A stretch of 64,000 nucleotides of DNA from Lactarius indigo (GCA_025766275.1 JAFKAC010000020.1:186001-250000), one strand, 5' to 3'; positions 23,735 through 34,994 are shown, numbered from the stretch's first letter. Numbers and translations: made by a program. The notes: generated by a model not told the origin, from the sequence alone.

Positions 23735-26700
23735 ATGCACGACATCCTGCCAGACGTCAGCGCCGATATTGAGCGCGCGTATGCAGCCCTCTCTCTGTTC
23801 CCGCGTCCGCATCCCCTCCGCCCTTGCGTCATCGCTGCTCTTGGTTCGGCTTTGTACTGCCGCTATTTGATTTCTCGCCGTAGGGACGACTTGGATGCTC
23901 TCATTCCCTTCTTCACAGAAGTACTCCTCCTCCCTCTCGACCCGGAGGCGCCCCATTTCTCTCAATTCACCAAAATATTCTACAAACTGGCGTGTAGCCT
24001 GGCTTTCCGATTCAGGCTGTCACGCAGCCCGGAGGACTTGGAATACGCAATCAAGTACTACCGCCATCTTTTGGCCCTCCCGTCCAGGGCCATAGTCGAG
24101 CTCAATCCGTTGGAAATACTAGATAACCTCACGAGATTGCTTGCTCATAAGGTACAGTCAACGGCAGAGGTCCAGCCTGACTATGCCGACGAGATGGTTG
24201 GGACCTTCCAAAAGTTGGCCGTCCTTGACCAGTCAAGCGAGCACGTCGGATCGATCGCGAAGAGTATGGGGATCATCCTCTTAGCTAGGCTTTCCCAATA
24301 TGGTCCATCGGAGGAATGCGAGCGAGCACTTGAACTCTTAAACGATGTAGAGAAAGTGTGCCAACCTGAGAGGACCCCAGATTTCTACGTCTTCCATGGG
24401 ATAGCGTTGAGCATACGCTTCCACCAGACGAGCCTATATGACCACTGCAACCGGGCGATCACACAATTCAACAAGGGCCTCACTCTCCTACCCTCCGAAC
24501 ACCCTTTACACCCACTCGCCCTGATGGGTATCTCGATCGTCCTACACCATCGATTCACACACGACAAGCAACTCAGATCTCTCGAGGAATCCATCACCCA
24601 CTCTCGTGCTGTCCTCAGCTCATGCCCTCCTGGTCATTTGCTCCGCCCCCCATGCCTCACACTCCTCTCCACATCATTGAGGTGGCGCTACGCTTTCTTC
24701 GGTGAAACGGCGTTCCTGCTCGAGGCAGACTCCTGTGTGGACGACGTTTTCAGCCAAGATATGCCAGAGCCCCTGCGCGTAGCCCTGGCGAAGGTCATCG
24801 ACGAATCAAATGCGTTCGTGCTAGGAGGTTTTCAGAGAAACGACTCCCTGGAAGCGTTGATGGAAGAAATGGAATTGCATCGACGGCGCCTCACCAAGAT
24901 ACCTTCCGGCCATCCGGATCAGCTCGACGCCCTGCGTTCACTTGCGCTCGTCTATGGTGGCAAATTCTACTACACAAAAGAGCTGGCGGACCTCGAAGAC
25001 GAGATCGACCACCATTCCATGGCGCTCGCCGCGTCACCGCCAGGCCACTATATCCGGCGCTCGTCACTCTTCAGCCTCGGAAAGGCGTTCCAGACTCGGT
25101 TCCTGTGCGACTACCAGCTACGCTCGCTCGAAGAGTCGATCAGGTGTTGCCGGGATGCGCTCGCGCTATGTCCACGCGGACAGATGTCCCGCTTCGAGCC
25201 GCTACACATCCTCGCCCTGTCTCTGAGCCTGCGCTCCCTTTCCTTCCCTTCCTCCTCGTCTGCGCTCCAGGACCTCGAGGAGTCTATGGCGCTATTCCGA
25301 TGCGCACTGGACGACGAGGAGCACGCCCATCCGGACGCCAAGTTCAAGATCGCGAGCCACTGGGCGCTGTGTGCGCGCGCTGGGCATCACCCCTGCACAG
25401 CGCTTGCTTACCAGTCGGCCGTGTCGCTGATGCACAGCACGTTAGTGCTCGGGCCGACGCTGCCGGTCCGGCACCGCCTCATCAGGGGGCGATGGGGCGA
25501 CCTCGCGGCCGTGCCACTAAACTGCGCGTCGTATTATATCGAGGTGGGCGCACTGGAGCGGGCCATTGAGACGCTCGAGCAGGGGCGCGCCTTACTCTGG
25601 TCGGAGATGCGTGGCCTTCGCACGTCGATGGACAGGCTCCAGTTGAGCGACGGCGGGGGTGCGGCGTTGGCCGAGCAGTTCGTGGCCGTCAACGGGGAGC
25701 TGGAGAATATTGCTACGTCCGCGGAGGCATCGGAGGACTCTGTGGAGCGCCTGCGGGACGACGAGCGCCATATCCCTGATGCCTTCGGTCGGATGATGGA
25801 AAAGGCACATGAGCTAGAGCGCAAGCGCGCCGAAATTATCGAGCAGATTAGGGCCCTGCCAGGCTTTGGGGATTTTTTGCGCGCTGTGCCTTTCGACGTG
25901 CTTCAGACCGCCGCGGCGTGCGGACCGATTGTCATCATCAACCACTGCTGCTATCGCTGCGACATCCTTATCGTCTTGAATGGTTCTGCTCCAGTCCTCA
26001 TCCCCACGGCGGAAGATTTCTACAGCCGAACAATCAAACTCAAAGAGCTTCTATTAAGCACTCGCGCCAAGCATGCACTAGAATCGGATCAGTATCAACG
26101 TGCGCTACGTTTCGTCCTTGAGGAATTGTACGAGCTCGTCGGCCGCCCGGTCATCGAGAAGCTCCACGAACTCGAGATACCCGAACAATCGAGGGTGTGG
26201 TGGTGTCCTACTTCTGCGCTTTGTTCGCTTCCTCTCCATGCCGCGGGGCCTATCGAATCAGACGGCAGGAGGAAGCGATATTTCTCAGACGTATATGTCT
26301 CCTCGTACACCCCGACACTTTCTGCACTGATCGAGTCTCGGAAAGGCTTCGCGCACACGTCCGATCCGCCCTCGTTGTTGGTCGTAGCGCAGCCTGACGT
26401 GTCTCTGCCAGGAGTATGGGGCGAGATCGAGGTGGTCCAGAAACTGGCCCAGTCCACGACGACGCTCCTCGGTCCTCGGGCGACGCAGCGGAGCGTGATG
26501 AAACAGCTCCCGCACCACCGCATGGTGCATTTCGCGTGCCACGGGACGCTCGAGCCAGAACGACCATTCGACACCGCGTTCCTCCTCCTCCGCGGCGAAG
26601 AGCGCCTCTCGCTGCTGGACATCGTGCGCTCGCGTCTGACCACCACCGCCGAACTCGCCGTGCTGTCAGTGTGCCACGCTGCGGAGTGGACGGACGCGCT

Positions 26701-26965
26701 CACGCCAGACGAGGCGCTGCACCTCACCGCCGCGATGCAGTACTGCGGCTTCCGGAGCGCGGTGGGCACGCTCTGGGCGATGGCGGACACGGATGGGCGA
26801 GACCTCGCGGAACACTCTTATAGGCGCGTGTTTGCGGAGGAGGAGCGTGCCGTGCCACTTGGCGAACGATCGGCGAGGGCGCTGCGGGACGCGGTGCGGA
26901 GGCTGAGGAAGAAGAGGGGGGTGTCGCTTGAGCGCTGGGTGAACTTTGTGCACTATGGGGCGTAG
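23735..26965 (+). CDS. TPR-CHAT protein (caspase-like CHAT domain)
   Basis: An uninterrupted 1076-residue frame. Residues 1 to about 600 are repeated helical units of the fungal TPR type: SLEESITHSRAVLSSCPPGH, DLEDEIDHHSMALAASPPGH and SLEESIRCCRDALALCPRG are three clear copies of one unit. A helical linker follows (about 600-710). The C-terminal 330 residues form a CHAT domain, related to separases and caspases. The expected dyad is present: His936 in HFACHG and Cys980 in LSVCH, then TAAMQYCGFRSAVGTLWAMAD and the C-terminal VNFVHYGA. Known bacterial TPR-CHAT proteins are regulated proteases; the fungal ones are abundant in basidiomycetes and little studied, and a role in conflict or regulated cell death is inference. 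The absence of introns contrasts with its neighbours. The start may lie upstream if a 5' exon exists. Confidence 0.92.
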   Translation: MHDILPDVSADIERAYAALSLFPRPHPLRPCVIAALGSALYCRYLISRRRDDLDALIPFFTEVLLLPLDPEAPHFSQFTKIFYKLACSLAFRFRLSRSPEDLEYAIKYYRHLLALPSRAIVELNPLEILDNLTRLLAHKVQSTAEVQPDYADEMVGTFQKLAVLDQSSEHVGSIAKSMGIILLARLSQYGPSEECERALELLNDVEKVCQPERTPDFYVFHGIALSIRFHQTSLYDHCNRAITQFNKGLTLLPSEHPLHPLALMGISIVLHHRFTHDKQLRSLEESITHSRAVLSSCPPGHLLRPPCLTLLSTSLRWRYAFFGETAFLLEADSCVDDVFSQDMPEPLRVALAKVIDESNAFVLGGFQRNDSLEALMEEMELHRRRLTKIPSGHPDQLDALRSLALVYGGKFYYTKELADLEDEIDHHSMALAASPPGHYIRRSSLFSLGKAFQTRFLCDYQLRSLEESIRCCRDALALCPRGQMSRFEPLHILALSLSLRSLSFPSSSSALQDLEESMALFRCALDDEEHAHPDAKFKIASHWALCARAGHHPCTALAYQSAVSLMHSTLVLGPTLPVRHRLIRGRWGDLAAVPLNCASYYIEVGALERAIETLEQGRALLWSEMRGLRTSMDRLQLSDGGGAALAEQFVAVNGELENIATSAEASEDSVERLRDDERHIPDAFGRMMEKAHELERKRAEIIEQIRALPGFGDFLRAVPFDVLQTAAACGPIVIINHCCYRCDILIVLNGSAPVLIPTAEDFYSRTIKLKELLLSTRAKHALESDQYQRALRFVLEELYELVGRPVIEKLHELEIPEQSRVWWCPTSALCSLPLHAAGPIESDGRRKRYFSDVYVSSYTPTLSALIESRKGFAHTSDPPSLLVVAQPDVSLPGVWGEIEVVQKLAQSTTTLLGPRATQRSVMKQLPHHRMVHFACHGTLEPERPFDTAFLLLRGEERLSLLDIVRSRLTTTAELAVLSVCHAAEWTDALTPDEALHLTAAMQYCGFRSAVGTLWAMADTDGRDLAEHSYRRVFAEEERAVPLGERSARALRDAVRRLRKKRGVSLERWVNFVHYGA

Positions 26966-27436
26966 CGCTCATTGTTGGAGTGATGCTATGCTATGCCCGG
27001 CCCTTTGATTGTTGCGGAATGACATACGCTTGGAAGCGGCGTGACAAAAATTGGGGCGCATTGTTGTGGGGCTGGCTTATCGTGAACAAAATACGACTGC
27101 TACTAGGACCGCTTGAGCACGCACAAAGTCGGCAAGTCGGTTTGAGACGGGCCGGACGTGAAGGTAAGCCGGTTTGACGCCGCTGTGCGACTGTCCCGTT
27201 GTTTCATTGATCGTGGACCGGCCGTCTCGTCTGGATCGAAAGGGGCCGTGCGAGGGGGTGTTTAGGAGGACATAGAACCTGATTGAATCGACAACGTGTT
27301 TTGGTTTTGAACGGACTCGGACCATGCAGTCGAATTATGAAGAGAATGTCACCGAGATAGGAAATTGCCGTTTAAATAGCTCCTCGAGGAGTGAAATAGC
27401 CCGAGCTCGACTTTTGGCACACGACTCACTCACCCA
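26966..27436. other. Intergenic, no gene seen
   Basis: The 3' flank of the TPR-CHAT gene and promoter of NAA30. No coding or repeat signal stands out. Confidence 0.5.
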
Positions 27437-28487
27437 ATGGATACAATCACCTATCGCGCGTACAGTGGCGAGCATGAGCTCCCCCACATCATCTCCCTCG
27501 TCCAGAGCGAGCTTTCAGAGCCTTATGTCGTCTATACCTATCGTTACTTCCTCCATCAATGGTCCGTCCCCGCTCTCTCGCTTACCCCACACCCGCGCCA
27601 CAACTGACCCCCATCTCCTCCTCCCCCAGGCCCCACCTTTCCTTCCTCGTAAGAACGGGCACGTATGCCTTTCCCTTGCAAGGTACTGACGAGCGAAACA
27701 CAGGCATACGCCCATGGCGTCCCGCACCCCGTCGGCGTTATCGTCTGCAAGCAGTCACCCCACCGTGACCGCTACCTGCGGGGGTACATTGCCATGCTCA
27801 GCGTTGACAAGGGCTACCGCAAGCGCGGAATAGGTATGTACTGTTATTGTCCTCCCCCGTCCGTTCTCTACTCATTCCCGCTCACCACTTCCGGACAGCG
27901 TCTGCGCTGGTCCGTCATTCTATCAGTGTCATGCAGGCAAGTGGGGCACAGGAGGTAAGTCGCCGCCCTCCCCATAGCCCTAACTCCACCGTCCTCGTGT
28001 TGCACACGTTGTCTCGCTCGCCCTTCCACCCCCCCAAACCTCTCCGCTCCATACATTCATTCAATTTCATCCTGATGGCGTCTCTCGGAAGCACTAATGA
28101 CTAATATACCCACAGATCGCACTCGAGACCGAATTCGACAATGCGCCCGCCCTCGCGCTCTACACCTCCCTCGGCTTCGTCCCAGAGAAACGTCTCCACC
28201 GCTTCTACCTCAACGGCAAGGACGCATTCCGCCTCGTCCTCCCCCTCGCTACACCGCACAAGCAGCTCCTCCTCTCCTCGGCACCCTCCTCGGCATCGTC
28301 GTCGTCGTCTTCCCTCCTCCCCCCCGCGTCCCCAGCGCCGGACGACGAGTACGACGACTCGTCGGACGACTATGCGGAGGACACCGCGAAGCTCGTCCGG
28401 TTGCGCCGCCGCGTCGCTGCGCTGCGCGGGTGCCGCATGATCACGGTCTGGCCGGCGGACGATGACGACCGCGTGTCGGGTCGCTGA
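27437..28487 (+). CDS. NAA30: N-alpha-acetyltransferase 30, NatC catalytic subunit
   Basis: Acetylates the N-terminal Met of nascent proteins with a hydrophobic second residue, at the ribosome with Naa35 and Naa38. Exons 27437-27561, 27630-27648, 27704-27833, 27899-27954 and 28116-28487 give 233 residues. The GNAT fold is clear: [56 protein letters not shown], the acetyl-CoA loop YRKRGIAS, then [19 protein letters not shown] and [15 protein letters not shown], matching Mak3/Naa30 closely. The second exon is only 19 nt. After the catalytic domain comes a Ser-rich and acidic tail of roughly 70 residues that the core enzyme lacks. The gene is complete. Confidence 0.96.
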
Positions 28488-29197
28488 GTCGCTTGCCCCT
28501 TATCTTATGCCACCCCTCTTTTTTCGGCCCCTCCACATTGACGCCGTCGTGTTCCTATCATGGTGCCCCACGCCCCGTCGTGCCGTACAATATTAACCGT
28601 ACGTGTGCGCGCGGAACGTGCTGTAATTTGACCTAGCCCCCAAACAGGGAATCTTCCTCTTAATCGAGGGCTTCTGTACGTAATTTTCGTTGCTGGAGGG
28701 TTTTCTCTCTTCCCTTTTTTTGTTTTTTCAACTTGGTTCTCCGCCGCATCCATATCTTAAAGCTTATCCTCAATTGGCACTTCCCCCCCCCCTCCCCCAC
28801 GGTCCCGCGTCTCGTTTCGGCCACTCATTTCCTCCCCAATACGCTGTAATACAGTAGACTGCTGCTCGCTTCCTGTCCTGTTATATATGTACATAACACA
28901 AAGATATCCCCTTCTGCCGTCGCCGCTGCCCAATCGAAAGAACGACCGTTGTTCAACAAGCTTTCTAGGTTTATACTAGACGGCCTTAGTGTTTACAGTA
29001 AGCCCCTCGGGGCGCACATCCGGAAAGACGTTATCCAAAAAACGAAATTACAGTACTCAGCCACGGTCCGCGCTACCGGCAGTTGACTCGTCCAACAGCT
29101 TGGTGTTTCAATTCTCTCTATCACGAGACGGACTGTAATCGATTGCCTTTCTTAACTGCCAACTGCCAGTGAGCCCTCCATACAAAATTTGTACTGG
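28488..29197. other. Intergenic, no gene seen
   Basis: The 3' flank of NAA30 with T-rich and C-rich tracts (C-run near 28780-28800). It ends at the target-site copy of the LINE insertion. Confidence 0.5.
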
Positions 29198-29748
29198 GAA
29201 ATGTTGCTATAGTCGGACCGCGGAGCACATTGTGCATCAGTGCCCGCATTACCTCACCAACCGCATCAACACCAGCATCCTCCGGTTTGCGATTCCCCCT
29301 ACGCCCCCTCTCTACCCATTCACCGCTCTCCTATCCGAGAAGCGGGGCGTAGGGAAACTATTAGACTTCTTCGACCAGACTCGCGCGCTCTCCAAGCCGG
29401 AATCCGGTCCCCCTATACCCGTGCCCCCTGAACCCGACTAGGTAGGTGCACACTGAGGTTTGGTTTCCTCTATGGTCTCTTCTCGTGACTGTCTAATCGG
29501 CGGCTAACCCCTGCATATTTCATTCTACTCTGCTTCGGCTCCTTTGTATGCCCGGTGACCCACGCGGTTGCCCTTCTGTATATTCTTCTCTGAGTTTCGG
29601 TTCCTTACTTACGACTCTCGGGGGCACCTCCCATGGACTAACGTGTTTCATAAATACGGCTTTGTTCTGCTGTGACTGGTCTGTAACTCTCTGTTACGCA
29701 TCCCAGAATAAATATTGATCCAAAAAAAAAAAAGAAATGTTGCTATAG
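29198..29748 (+). mobile_element. 5'-truncated LINE insertion with target-site duplication
   Basis: The 15-mer GAAATGTTGCTATAG occurs at 29198-29212 and again, identical, at 29734-29748. Between them lie 521 bp starting inside an open frame and ending in a run of 12 A. The frame (to TAG at 29441) reads TAEHIVHQCPHYLTNR and later EKRGVGKLLDFFDQTRALS, like the zinc-knuckle (HxxxC-type) C terminus of fungal LINE reverse-transcriptase proteins. An untranslated tail of about 280 bp with AATAAA precedes the A-tract. Truncated 5' end, poly-A and a direct repeat of this size are the signature of target-primed reverse transcription. The identical duplication suggests a recent event. It cannot move on its own. 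Confidence 0.93.
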
Positions 29749-29940
29749 AAAGATAGGCATCTGCTGAGCCCTCTGCCCAACTTGGTCACCGGCATGGAGG
29801 GTATTGCGAACTATCGTCACCATCCCTGCTGCTGTCAGTGCAAACACGTACTTAGAGCCCGTCTGATGCACGGTTTGATCTCTGCTCTCGATTAATGACG
29901 ACTCTGGGTATTTTTCTTTGCATGACTTTCGCTTTTATTT

Positions 29941-30140
29941 TACAGTCGAACCTCTCATAACCCATACCCACTTTTGGGATTTTGTAACCGGCAAATCATA
30001 CTCTCTGATGCTCAATAATCTATACATTTTAAACTACAGCTTGGGGCCTATCCTCACGTACTGGTGTGGGTTGTGGAAGCCCAGTGGTTATAAGGATATA
30101 TGGCTCTTAATGGGTATGGGTTATGAGAGGTTCGACTGTA
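29941..30140. mobile_element. MITE with 30-bp perfect terminal inverted repeats and TA flanks
   Basis: Bases 29941-29970 and 30111-30140 are exact reverse complements. The outer TA on each side fits a TA target duplication, leaving an element of 196 bp beginning CAGTCGAACC. It has no coding capacity. Terminal CAGT plus TA fits the pogo/Tc1-mariner superfamily, so a fungal transposase of that kind probably moved it. Perfect arms suggest youth. Confidence 0.9.
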
Positions 30141-30215
30141 CCACTCGTGTTTGTATCGTCTACATACAAACACCTAAAATTCCAAGAAATATCCTATAGT
30201 ACTTACCGCCGTTTT

Positions 30216-30390
30216 CATACCGATAGAGCGCTTTTCCAAAAAAGCGTTGATCTGGCAGGGTGAGCGGGCAAGGAAGATAACTATTATCCGAGATTCGATC
30301 GGAAAAATAAGTCTGTGGTAAGCCTCAACACGGGGGTTCTTGAAACCCCACCAGATCAACGCTTTTCTGGAAAAGCGCTCTATCGATATG
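30216..30390. mobile_element. Second MITE, about 175 bp, with 40-bp imperfect terminal inverted repeats
   Basis: Bases 30216-30255 and 30351-30390 pair with a few mismatches; the inner core GATAGAGCGCTTTTCC and GCGTTGATCTGG is exact in both arms. A TA at the appropriate place in each arm is compatible with a TA-target element. There is no coding capacity. The sequence differs from the MITE 75 bp to its left, so it is a different family. Confidence 0.87.
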
Positions 30391-30826
30391 TAAACTAAAA
30401 GTAACCTCCCGTCGCGACGCTGTCCAGATCCGTTCGCCCGTCATGCAGCCATCGTCCGAGTCGCCGTCCGATGGAAAAAAAAAGCCGTGTTTTCAGAAAC
30501 CAGAGTTGTCCACGAGCCACCACGTGGGCGGCGTCTCAGAAGTCGCGCGACGCAGTCCGAGTGTCAGCCCGCGGTGCTAGCGGTGTTGTAACAACTTGAA
30601 GCAGGGACTCATAAACAGATCAACGTTTTTGGCGTTTGCACTCCCACTTATCGCCTCGCTCTTCCCGAGCGGGAGGCCGTCCCACGCCGGCGTTGCTTAA
30701 AAACGGTACTGCACTGCACCAGAAAGAAATAACAGTAGTCTATATGCGATTGATCCATGGAGGGGAGGGAGGGGAGTAGAACAAATCGACATCCCCCTAC
30801 GCCCGCGATTGTGTTACCACTACCTC
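30391..30826. other. Intergenic, no gene seen
   Basis: Lies between the MITE cluster and the 3' end of QCR2. No coding, tRNA or repeat signal was found. Confidence 0.5.
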
Positions 30827-32535
30827 TCATGCGCCGAGCCCAATCTCGTCCGCATATGGCAACGTGTGCAAATCGCCCACTGCGACGTACGTAGGCTTGC
30901 TCTTGACGAGATTCGCCGCAACCTATTTATTACCCCATCAGCACTATGCGAAGCACGCAGGCAGGATTGAGGGGGACGAACGCACCTGAGCGAGACTGGT
31001 TCCGCTGACACCTTGCACACCCTCCAAAGCCGCCTGCACGTTGGCCGCCTCGCCCCTGAGCACCTTGGGCCCAAACGCGCCGACATATCCCTCACGACCT
31101 TCGACGCCCGCCGCAAGCTGGAACTTCGCGCGCGCCGCGGCCCGCGCGAGCTCCTCCTTGCCGACTTTACCCGCCGCGGCATCCTTAAACGCGGCCACGA
31201 CGGCCTTGGCGCCTTCCTTGAGCGCGCCGGCGTCCGCGCCCTCGAGCACCACGCCGATGAGCGTCGCGTCCGAGTACGGCAGTAGCACGCTGTGCGCAGA
31301 CACGCCTGCGGGGATCGCAGACGCGAGCGGCGCGGCGCTGGTAGCCCATTTGAGTGCCGGTGCTGGGTTCAGGTGCGCTGCTAGGGCGTGGAGAGCGGGG
31401 ACAGACGCGGAGGTGGTGGTGCCGAAGCCGACGAAGACCGCCTGTGGGCCATGGGCCGACGCGACACGGCTCGCGCCGCCGTGATAGGCCGTCGCGGGGG
31501 CCGCGTGGGCTTCGGACACGGGCGTCGCTGAGGCCTTTTTGTGCGCGGAGAAGGAGCTCTCGAGGAGCTTGGCGAGCGACTCGGTGGATATGCCTGTGCC
31601 GAGCACCGCGACGGGGTTGCCGACTGCGCGGGCATGTAGATCCCGGACGTCCTCCGTTGTGATATTCCCAGTAGCGTGGACGTCCGCGTAGAGCGAGTGG
31701 CCGAGGCCGTTGCGGAATGCGAGGGCGTGGGCGAGCTCGAGTGCATGGATCGGGGCGGATTGAGCGGCAGCACTGGATTCCGAGTGGACGGCGGGGAGGA
31801 CGTATTCACTGAGTTCGTGGCGAGTGAACTTGGGGGATGCGAGGAAAGAAGCGAGGACGTCGACGAAATAGGCCCTGTCGTCATCGTCATTATGAGGGGG
31901 TGACGAGATGTGGAATTAAAGCACGCACTCGTCGCCACGGAGGAACTCGGCAGTGATCGCTAAGTGCTCGCGGGAAAGTGATGAAGAGAGGACACCGCCG
32001 TAGAGCTCAGCTTCACGGACAGTGCCAAGGGCGGACCTCTTCCCGGTGCTCTACAATGAGAATAAGTAAGTGCGAAAGTTGATGACCACCACGGCAGGCA
32101 GAGATGATGAGTCACCAGCAGTGTCCGAAGAGCCGCTGGAAAGTAAACTTTGGTATGCTCTGCATACAATCCGCAAAGAACATGGAGTAGCACACGTCCA
32201 CCTCACTAGCGCCAGAGGGCCACCACAGACGTGACCCACGCGTAGAGCCGCGAATCCCCATCACACTTGTTCAGACGGTTTGCAGCGCTCCAAGGGCCAC
32301 CAAAAGAACTTGCTATAGTAGGTGGAAGATAAAGACGCACCTTGAAAGCAAAACTGGAGAGCGTGTGGGCCACGCCAGGCTTGGACTCATATCGACTGCC
32401 TGCTTTGAGTAGGACGGTGACGCTGGATGTTGGCTGGCCGTTGTCGACTGCGGCGACTTTGAAGCCGGGCGAGGCGTCTACGACGGTAGCAAAGCCACGC
32501 TTAGACGCGGTGACCAGACGAGTCGCTCTGAGCAT
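30827..32535 (-). CDS. QCR2: Cytochrome bc1 complex core protein 2, mitochondrial
   Basis: A matrix-facing structural subunit of respiratory complex III, belonging to the M16 peptidase fold without peptidase activity. Exons in coding order, 32535-32341, 32050-31929, 31874-30986 and 30922-30827, give 433 residues. A targeting peptide (MLRATRLVTASKRGFATVV) leads into FKVAAVDNGQPTSSVTVLLKAGSRYE, then REAELYGGVLSSSLSREHLAIT, PAVHSESSAAAQSAPIHALELAHALAFRNGLGH in part, VAVLGTGIS, QAVFVGFGT and the last exon KPTYVAVGDLHTLPYADEIG. The first intron (about 290 nt) is much longer than the others. Only about 120 bp lie between its start and the stop of the SET gene upstream on the same strand. Confidence 0.94.
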
Positions 32536-32656
32536 CGAGTTGTTTTGGTTTTTTTCGTGAGACACTTCTTGGTTGGCGACTCACTCGACTCGACTCGACC
32601 GAGTTTGTCCGGTTCCCTCTTTCGGCATTTCACGGTCTGAGTTCAAAATCGCGATA

Positions 32657-34111
32657 TCACATGACGCCTAACCCTGCTTTGAGCTCTCTTTCCAAGTCGT
32701 CGACATCCGAAGACGGCTTGCTGGTCTCCTTCTCCTCCTCAATACAACGCTCGCATACACACTCCCCGAAACCCCACGCGCCTAGTTGCATGCGCCTCTT
32801 TCGTATGCCCAGTGATGGATCGACGTATGTGACAAGCAACTCTTCGCCGGCTGCAATGTCGCGTTTCGCGACAAGGGTGATACGGGAAAGCGCAGTGCGC
32901 TGATCGAGATGCCGAACGGAGACATTAGGGCGACAGTTGTGGTTCAGGTGAGAATGCAACGTGTAAAGCCCGCCGTGTGCCTCGAGATCTACGTCGATCG
33001 TGGAGCGTCAATAGGGGGTCCAACGACAGCGCATCAGATCACGCACTGAGACTCATGCGTCCGAGCCCGTGAAGGAAGCCATCGTACGTGAACAGCGCGT
33101 CTGCCACGTCCTTCAGGGGCGGCCGCCTCAACAACTTTGCTAGCTTCTTCTGGGAAGCGGGGTCTGGGGGCAGGACAAACGCCTGCACGAAGGCCCTATG
33201 TGCCGCCTGCCACATCGCGCGATCGGGCTCGGCGCCTTGCAGCCTTGGAGAGCACGCTTGAGCAGCAATGCTCGAGCGATAGGCGTGAAACGCACCAGCC
33301 TCCCTGCGCACGCTCCTCCATCCCGAGCTCCGCGAGTGCGCGGTACACGCGCCAATCGTCGCGCAACACGTCGTCCCCTGCCTGCTGCGCGAGGAGCAAC
33401 CTCGCGGCACACTGCGTGAGCGCGTGGAGGGCCATCCACACGTGCTTGCGACCGAACGCCAGGAGCGGGACGCTGCCCGGGTTCTGGGCTGGGCAGAGCA
33501 GGGGGTGCGTCTTCTCTGATCGCTTGAGGCACAGTCGGTTGCAGAACCGTGCGGGGCATGGTGCAGACGAGTTGGATGCGGGACAGCGCAGGACGAGTGA
33601 CGAGTCTGTGAGGGGCGTCGTGCAGTACCCGCATGCTCGAGACGCGACCTGCAGATCGTAGATGTCCCTAAGGGCCAGCTGGCATTAGGAGATCACATAC
33701 TCTTTAGTTTACACACCACTCAGGGGCAATGATGAACGGATCTTCCTTCCAAACGACTTGACCCTCCGAAATGGCCTCCTTCGTAATGAGCCCCTTCCCC
33801 CTTTGCTTGTCGAAGTATTTGACCTCGACTGCAGCCGTCCACTTGGCGACGTCGAGGCCCTCGATGAGTGTAGATGATGGATATACATGCGCCCCGGACT
33901 CAGCTGCAGGAGTGGCCTTTCGCTGCAATGTGAGGCCCTCGACCGTCATGATGCGTCGAAGGCGCTTTTCGCTGACGGCCCACTCTGAATTTTGGGAAAG
34001 CAGGAGGGCATGCAACTTGGCCACGCCGAGCGTGGGGTGCTCGTTCCTGAGAGACAGAACGGCAGACCTGAGGACCTCTTCTGGAGGCGAGATGGGGGTC
34101 GTGCTGGACAT
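32657..34111 (-). CDS. SET5: SET-domain protein of the Set5/SMYD type
   Basis: Set5 methylates lysines in the histone H4 tail. From the ATG at 34111 come a helical N terminus (EEVLRSAVLSLRNEHPTLGVAKLHALL), then the start of the split SET domain (VEVKYFDKQRGKGLITKEAI). A Cys-rich MYND-like part follows in the region 33460-33700, then KHVWMALHALTQCAARLLL. The SET core has HSHLNHNCRPNVSVRH (the NH.C motif) and GEELLVTYVDPSLGIRKRR, with post-SET cysteines in GFGECVCERC. Introns restore the frame between EERAQGGW and LQGAEPDRA and between RMSL and LEAHGGLYTLHS. The gene ends with TGA at 32657 and appears intact. The histone target is known for the yeast protein only. Confidence 0.88.
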
Positions 34112-34994
34112 ATGGCAAAAGGACGGGTGGGAGGGATCGATCAGTGTTCCCATCATGCTACCCGATTTGGGATCATTGACGAATGGCGTTGTTCTCACAA
34201 AAACAAACATTCATATCCCAACATCTCAGTCCGGACATTCACGGGGATCAACTATTCTATAGTTTGTATCAAGTATGCGGCAAACGACATCGCATCATAC
34301 AGTTACGCAAGTCACGTGAGGCAAGTACGAGAGTATTTGCGATGCGATGCGACTTGCCACATAACACGTCACCGTCCCCGGGCCCCGGTTGGTAAACTAC
34401 AAACGCCCGGGATCAACATGACCCACAGATTCGTCATAGGTTGCTTTCGCTGATCATATTTCTGTAGTTGCACTTAAGGGCTGGAGATTAGACTGGTCCA
34501 TAATCAGTCATCGAATGAACGACGAGGCGTCGCGGTTCTGAGAAGCCGACATTTCATAGAGGGAATAGTCACTCTCCGGTCTAGCTGGTGAGGAGATGGC
34601 GTCTCCGCAGGAACCAGGATATTCCGATCAGAATGCTGGACAACCACGACGGTGGCGTAGGTATGTTGCTTCTACTGGCTAGCTCGGTCACGGGATGGGG
34701 CAATTGATTAGTCAACACTTAGCAGATGGTGACAAATTCGTCCAATCTGCATGCGCATTTGATTTCGGGCTGAGCAATGGTCGGGCAACACGGTTACATG
34801 GGCTCCTGCTTGTCCCGAGCCCAGGTACGTCGACGATCCGCGGACACCCGCGGACGTCCAAACGAGGGGTACATTCTCCAGAGATTGAAACGTATAAAGA
34901 GAGCCTCGTCGATGATCGGTTCTGGCATTCATCCAGTTCAGCTCGCTCAGTACTACAACTCAAAGCTACTTTCTCTCACACCCCACACGCAAAA
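34112..34994. other. Divergent intergenic space, no gene seen
   Basis: Between the start of the SET gene and the start of the transferase-like gene. Open frames here are short and unrecognised. Confidence 0.45.
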
